Of a stretch of DNA of 64,000 nt, positions 59,045-64,000 are shown piece by piece (within the stretch, counting starts at the first letter, position 1; every line of letters begins with the position of its first letter). The DNA is from Protopterus annectens. Taxonomy: Eukaryota > Chordata > Ceratodontiformes > Protopteridae. Location: the NCBI RefSeq assembly GCF_019279795.1, contig NC_056750.1, positions 697,267,894-697,331,893 on the forward strand, read 5' to 3'. The translations under genes and the position numbers were made by a program. The notes beneath the pieces were generated by a model, which saw only the letters and a list, made by a program, of their open reading frames with translations, was not told the origin of the DNA and ran no database searches.

Positions 59045-60705
59045 ATGCTACTCAACGCCAGAAGTTTAAACCTCAAGATGCATGCACTCGAAACTCTCCT
59101 TAGCATGGAGAACATCGATATCTGTGCAGTAACAGAAACCTGGTTCAAGGCTCCCGAGAGCGCCCCAGCACTACCAGGTTATACCTCATACCATGCTTTT
59201 CGGCCCCAAAACTTGGACCGAACCACAAAAGGAGGGGGAGTATCAATATTCGTCAAAGATACCCACACCTCCAGGTTGGTGGCAAAGCACGAAGCATCAG
59301 AGACTATCCATGTGCAACTAACAGTGGGTAAAACTGCCTTCCAGTTTATAGCCTGCTACAGACCACCCTCCCAAACCCAGGAACCCCACTTGGCTTTCCT
59401 GAGAACACTGGAAAATATGAAGGTCTCTCCAAACACCATTATTTTGGGTGACTTCAACTACCCAAACATAGACTGGGAGCATTACTCTAGCTCCAACACC
59501 CTAGCCCAAAGGTTCCTAGAATTTATAAACTCAAATGCTATGGAACAACTTGTTATCACTCCCACAAGAAGGGAAAACATACTGGACCTGATCATCACCA
59601 ACATCGGGACTCTATGCTCCAGACCAGAAGTGTATCCCTCATTGGTAAGATCAGACCATAAACTAATCTCACTGGATATTCACATCCCGACTCCACCCCC
59701 TGCCCTGAAAACCACAGTGAAAAACTTCTCTAATGCAAATTTCACACTCCTCAAAACCGAGGTGGAATCCTTGAAAGCCCCCGGGCCTGTGGAAAATACG
59801 TCCCAGACCGCAGAATCCTTTATAAACGCATTCTATGAACACCTTCAGGAATGCATGGATCATGCAATCCCAAATAAAACCAAGTCCCAATCCTCCAAAG
59901 GCAGACGTCCTGTCTGGTGGACCCCAGCCATAAACAAACTATACAACAGAAGGAGGAAGCTACTACATGATAGAGCAAAATCCCAAAAAGGGAAGGCATC
60001 TCTGATTAGTATTAGCAAAAAACTACGGGCACTCATAAAATCGTCTAAGGCCAGCTTCGAGAGAAAAACTGCACAGGACACTAAGGATAATCACAAGGCT
60101 TTCATTACTTATGTTAGGAACCTGGGTGGGAATTCCCAGATATGCTCAGAATTAGTCCAAAATGACAAAAAATACACCAAACCCACAGACATTGCTAACA
60201 TCCTAGCTGACAGGTTCAGTGCAAACCCCCCCTCCCCACCAAAAGGGCAAATATCTATCCCAGCAGAGTGCTGCCCCCCTGACATCTCAGATGCTCAGGT
60301 AAGAGCTGCCCTCTCCAAAGCAAAAAACACAGCATCAATGGGACCAGACGGTGTCCCGGGCTGCGTCCTACATTAACTCCAAGAAGAGCTAAACCCAAAC
60401 ATAAAACTACTGTTCAGTCTCAGCCTTACTACAGGATATGTACCCAAAGAGTGGCGTACAGCAGCAGTGGTCCCTCTCCACAAAGGTGGTACCTCAACGG
60501 ATCCTGGAAACTATTGCCCCATAAGCCTGTCTAGCTTGGTCTGCAAAGCTATGGAAAGGATAATCATGGACCTCATAAATAAAGATATTGGGGACCTACA
60601 GACACTGGATCCTACCCAGTTTGGCTTTGTTAAGGGCAGATCCTGCCTCTTAAACCTGGTTGATTTCTTTGAAACAGTCACTAAGGCCATTGAGGGGAAT
60701 GTGGT
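59045..60705 (+). pseudogene. CR1 copy 2 ORF2: intact AP endonuclease, truncated RT
   Basis: ATG at 59045, 27 nt after the ORF1 stop. Endonuclease residues are all present: Asn4 (LLNARSL), Glu31 (VTETW), Asp136 and Asn138 (GDFNYPNIDW), Asp181 (ILDLIITN), Asp204-His205 (SDHKLIS). The RT starts at ASMGPDGVPGC; a TAA at 60374-60376 sits where copy 1 has a Glu codon (CVLYELQ). The same frame then continues: VVPLHKGGTSTDPGNYCPIS, FGFVKGRSCLLNLVDFFETV, and is cut at 60705 by the PLE before the first catalytic Asp. The enzyme would nick target DNA and prime reverse transcription. Confidence 0.9.
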
Positions 60706-60709
60706 CTGC

Positions 60710-61547
60710 TTGAAAGAATGTTTCTTAAGAGGGGTTACCCGCCGAGTTTAGTCTCTAACATTTCCATAGAGGTAACCACTAAACGGCATGCTGGCTGCTT
60801 TAAGCCATTACTAGGAACTGGGGGTTGGGAAGAACTTGATATTCCTGTGGGGAGGTACAGGTTTCTCTACCTAGTAACACCAACTGTCATATTACAAGTT
60901 TTTTATGTACATACAATTTAGACCACTCTTTTATTAGGGAGACCTTATATAAAAATTGGACTCTCCTTATAGAGGATATGTCTCTATACAAAGCCTTTGG
61001 CGACAAACCAAAAATTACCTTTAGAAGAGGGCAAAACTTAAAAATGTTATTGCAATACTCCACCAACCCATCCCCTAACAATAATAAAAACAAGGGTATG
61101 TTTAAGTGTGGAAGGTGTCACCAATGTAAGCACTTAAACTTGAATCATCAATTTAAAATTAGGGACAGGCTTTATAAAACCCAGGGTAAATTCTCATGTG
61201 ACACAAAAGGAGTGGTGTATTGCACTTGCTGCCAAGTTTGTAAAGCTTTCTATATCGGTAAGACCAAAAGGAAACTAAGGCAACGTATTTATGAACATCT
61301 GTATGCTATAAGTAAGAGGGATACAACTAATGCATTGGCTGGGCATACTGATGATTTCCCAGACCACTCCTTTAAGTTTTCAGTATTAAAGCACATAAGC
61401 GTAGATGTGAGAGGTGGCCCTTGGCAAATCAATTTGGAAATTGAAGAATTAAGATGGCAAATTTCCACTGCAGTATATTTGCCCCCAGGGTTGAATGAAA
61501 CAGTTTCGATTAAATGTTTTTTAAAGCTTTTGTCTTTAAAAAGATGA
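60710..61547 (+). pseudogene. PLE RT thumb and GIY-YIG endonuclease
   Basis: MFLKRGYPPSLVSNIS (60718) matches the thumb block of the 57-kb PLE. Frames shift around 60.78-60.97 kb. From 60978 the frame is open for 189 codons: KPKITFRRGQNLK, GMFKCGRCHQCKHL (zinc-like Cys), GKFSCDTKGVVYCTCCQVCK, AFYIGKTKRKLRQRIYEHLY (GIY-YIG core with Tyr, Gly and Arg), HTDDFPDHSFKFSVL, and PPGLNETVSIKCFL at the end. The endonuclease part is intact, but the RT is missing, so no complete protein. Confidence 0.87.
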
Positions 61548-61874
61548 ATTTAGAAAAGTTAAATTATTCTTACTGATAGTTTCTCTTTAGTATTGGTACA
61601 CACACATTGTGTCTTGTTGAACATGCATTTTAGATTTTTTAGTAACAATTTTATTAATTATAAATTAATTGTTATTTTAGATTTGTATTTAAAATGTACG
61701 TATGTAGGCTGTTATGAATTTCTGTAAACTAAGGGTTGTTTAGCTGGATTTTATGCAACTGTTTTTGGTTGCATCTATTTAGAAGTGGCCAAGTAATATT
61801 TTTCACTTCAGCTAATTAATTAATTAACACTAGATTTGTTCTTTTAAAAACATTTGAATGTGAGTGTTTTATGT

Positions 61875-61909
61875 CTGAAGAAGGAAAAGCACAGTCTATT
61901 TCCGAAAGC
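61875..61909 (+). ncRNA. Hammerhead-like ribozyme motif, best-preserved copy
   Basis: CTGAAGA, an extra A, stem GGAAA, an 11-nt loop, TTTCC, then GAAAGCGCT. The core boxes CUGANGA and GAAA and a 5-bp stem II are perfect. AGCGCT after GAAA is self-complementary and could act as a short stem III. It lies ~330 nt after the PLE stop codon. Vertebrate PLEs are known to carry hammerheads in their pseudo-LTRs. The cleavage site and stem I were not located with certainty. Confidence 0.5.
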
Positions 61910-62000
61910 GCTAATAACATTAAACTGTCTTTTGTCATGTATTTCCTGCTCGCTTTGGTGTTTTGATTCCAAGTTTGTCTTTTTGCCTTTCGTGTTTGTT

Positions 62001-62380
62001 AGATGCCCTATGCAGACCGTCTCAAAAAGCTACAGCTTTACTCCATCGCATATCGCCTACTCAGGGGCGATCTCTGCCTAACATACAAAGCTATGTCAAA
62101 CCCAGAGCTGTTGGACATGCTCCACTTAAAGAAATCCCAATCCCTCCAAGCTACACGCTCTAGGGACCTTAACCTTGTCACCCCAATAAACAGAACATGC
62201 TGGAGGGATAGATTCCTGTCCCAGAGTTTTCCCATACTCTGGAACAGACTACCTATCTATGTCAAACAGAGCTCCTCATTAGCACTCTTCAAGAAAAATC
62301 TTGACGACAGGATGGGAAATGGGAAATTCACCCCGGGGATCACTTCTGTGGCACTGCTCGACAGGGGCACAGGAAAATAA
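62001..62380 (+). pseudogene. CR1 copy 2 ORF2 C-terminus
   Basis: Open from 62003 to 62380: MPYADRLKKLQLYSIAYRLL, RGDLCLTYKAMSN, CWRDRFLSQSFPILWNRLP and SSSLALFKKNLDDRMG, the usual CR1 ending. It aligns with 46285-46620 in copy 1. It is separated from the rest of ORF2 by the PLE and a deletion. Confidence 0.88.
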
Positions 62381-62469
62381 TTTTCTTGGGTGGTGAAAGC
62401 CAGGGTACATTTTTTGTCTAGGCTTGTTTGGGCCCTAGGGCCAATAGCCTAGTACCTACCTATGAACCT

Positions 62470-64000
62470 ATGATCACATTTTTATTAAAAATCCTGATAA
62501 GGGGGTGGAGTTGGGCTTGACACAGATTACTATATGCTAACTATGCATGGAATGCTTAATTCTAAAGACTATAGAAAGATCACTAGAGCTGAACAAAATA
62601 ACATTATCAAGAAGGTTAAAACATAATACTTGAAATGTATAATACAAGTTTAATAGATTTTGATTTGTTTAACTATCTTAAGAAATCACCTACCACACCC
62701 CTCATATACAGCATTTCTAAATTGCACAAATCATAGAGCAGACCACCATTGAGACTGACTGTCTCTGCAAGGGGATGAGTTACAGAACCCACCTCCAAAT
62801 ACATTGATCTATGATTAGAAAAATGTTTACATTTTGCACATACCATCACAAAAGAATCTTCACATTTTCTCAAAGAATTGCATGCATGGTCCAAGGATAA
62901 GGACATTACCAAATACATTTTGGTTACCGTGGATATTGAGTCTTTATTTACATGCATACCCAATAGCACTGGTATTGACAGCATTAAATGCTTTTTGAAT
63001 GAATATTCACAGATGAATGATGCCAAGATACAGAACCTCTGTGATTTACTACACATTGTTTTAGAAAACAATATTTTTTTATTTCAAACACAGCTGTACC
63101 ATCATAATACAGGCATTGCCATGAGCACGCCTGTAGCAAATACCTATGCGAATACTGTGATGTTCATATGGAAAGTTGAGTATAATATGTCTAGTTCTTA
63201 AAATTTGCTTTTTAAAAATTTTTTTTATAGCAGGTTTGTAGATGAGCTATTTTTCATATGGACAGGAACATTAGATGAATTTAACTTGTTTTTTTGATTC
63301 AATGAACATTTGCATTGAATATTTAAGATTTAAGAAAGAAATATCCTTACATAATACTGACTTCTTAGACATTACTTTAATCAAGACAGGGATATGCAAT
63401 TTGGATACTAAATTATTCAGGAAGCTTGTGAAAAGGAACACATACCTGCACCTATCAAGCATGCATCCACCTTTTATGTGTAACAATGTTATAAGAAACC
63501 AAATTAAATGCATTGCTAGGTTGCAGGATGATCAGTGTATGATATCTCAGTTAAATAATATGAATGATTAATTTCTTCACAGAGGTTATGACAAAATTGA
63601 TATATCTAACATCAACAGTAGAGTTATCCATGGATGTAACTCGGGCACTATACTTACTTTTTCTTCTCAATGTAATATAAAGAACAGTAATAAATGTAAA
63701 CAATCAATTGCTATAACAATTTTAAAATATGTATGCTTATATTTATTCAAAATATCAGTGCTATAAAATCTAAAAATTAATAAATAATGGCCAATAATGT
63801 CAGCTATTCCTGACATAAGGAACTGTACAGGAGACAGACCAACTTTTGGCTACAAAAGATGTAATAACTTAAAATCAAATTATGCTATAAAGAACAACCC
63901 AGACATATTACTTTCTTTAGGACCAACAAAACAGACACACAACATGCAACAAATGTGTACTCTGTATTTGCATTAACACTGTTAAGAAATGTGTCGATCA
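62470..64000 (+). mobile_element. Penelope-like element, plus strand, runs off the window
   Basis: It starts in the region before RT (IKNPDKGV; LNSKDYRKITRAEQNNIIKK near 62555-62620) and shows RT and linker until the window end. Same family as the minus-strand PLE at 52.0-54.7 kb, inverted relative to it. The endonuclease lies beyond 64000. Confidence 0.85.
62480..64000 (+). pseudogene. PLE reverse transcriptase, broken
   Basis: Islands in several frames: IYSISKLHKS with RPPLRLTVSARG (62.70-62.78 kb); HAWSKDKDITKYILVTVDIE and LFTCIPN with the first Asp (62.88-62.96 kb); NTGIAMSTPVANTYAN; RFVDELFFIWTG (63.23-63.26 kb), where the second catalytic Asp is Glu; FKKEISLH-like and RKLVKRNTYLH; SAIPDIRNCTGDRP-like near 63.80 kb. 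The longest open piece is 62878-63201. At least five frame breaks. Confidence 0.82.

Larger units (their letters stand above)
60706..62000 (+). mobile_element. Penelope-like element 3' part inside CR1
   Basis: A 5'-truncated PLE, plus strand. It begins in the RT thumb, continues through the cysteine-rich linker and GIY-YIG endonuclease, has a ~450-bp 3' UTR with the best hammerhead-like motif of the window, and ends just before CR1 sequence resumes (TGCCCTATGCAGAC). Confidence 0.87.
58325..62465 (+). mobile_element. CR1-type LINE copy 2, interrupted by a PLE
   Basis: Homologous to copy 1 at 42.6-46.9 kb. It starts within ORF1 (5'-truncated), runs through ORF1 esterase and ORF2 endonuclease/early RT to 60705, then is replaced by PLE sequence until about 62000. 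The CR1 C-terminus resumes and the copy ends near 62465 in the 3' UTR (CCTAGTACCTACCTATGAAC). About 760 bp of RT corresponding to 45527-46284 in copy 1 is missing. Better preserved than copy 1. Confidence 0.9.

Overview
The window looks like intergenic or intronic DNA from a vertebrate with a large, transposon-rich genome. The mix of CR1 and L2 LINEs, Penelope-like elements (PLEs), DIRS elements carrying tyrosine recombinase, a tRNA-derived SINE and many long microsatellites fits a lungfish best. A salamander, caecilian or other large-genome vertebrate is possible. This is inferred from repeat content only. No host gene, host exon, tRNA or rRNA gene could be supported. Every protein-like reading frame that could be identified belongs to a mobile element, and most are broken.

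Layout. 0.8-6.4 kb: minus-strand PLE relics (reverse transcriptase, RT, plus GIY-YIG endonuclease), split by a ~0.7 kb insertion. 7.0-10.9 kb: an old minus-strand L2-like LINE with a younger plus-strand L2 copy nested inside it. 12.27-17.79 kb: DIRS copy 1, minus strand, sitting in a TA/CA microsatellite. 17.9-27.4 kb: mostly unassigned AT-rich DNA with a (TG)n tract, an L2 3' relic and a ~0.8 kb direct repeat family with 41-bp subrepeats. 27.41-32.95 kb: DIRS copy 2, same family and orientation, with an unbroken tyrosine recombinase gene. 33.0-38.6 kb: a 26-bp minisatellite, a hairpin-rich foldback element and a ~0.69 kb direct repeat pair. 38.6-42.3 kb: an L2-like LINE. 42.6-46.9 kb: an almost full-length but heavily mutated CR1. 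47.4-48.0 kb: a fragment of another LINE type. 52.0-58.3 kb: three PLEs in opposing orientations, one cut by a SINE. 58.3-62.5 kb: a second, better preserved CR1 with a PLE lodged in its RT region. 62.5-64.0 kb: the start of another PLE running off the window.

How the parts work. Each DIRS copy reads 5' inverted repeat with promoter motifs, gag, RT/RNase H, tyrosine recombinase, internal complementary region (ICR), 3' inverted repeat. The ICR is complementary to the two outer ends joined together, which is the hallmark of circle-forming DIRS elements. CR1 ORF1 carries a cysteine-rich region and an SGNH-type esterase; ORF2 carries an AP-type endonuclease and RT. PLE copies show an N-terminal domain, RT, GIY-YIG endonuclease and, just past the coding end, a hammerhead-like CTGANGA...GAAA motif. 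One plus-strand PLE keeps the typical pseudo-LTR followed by the ORF start.
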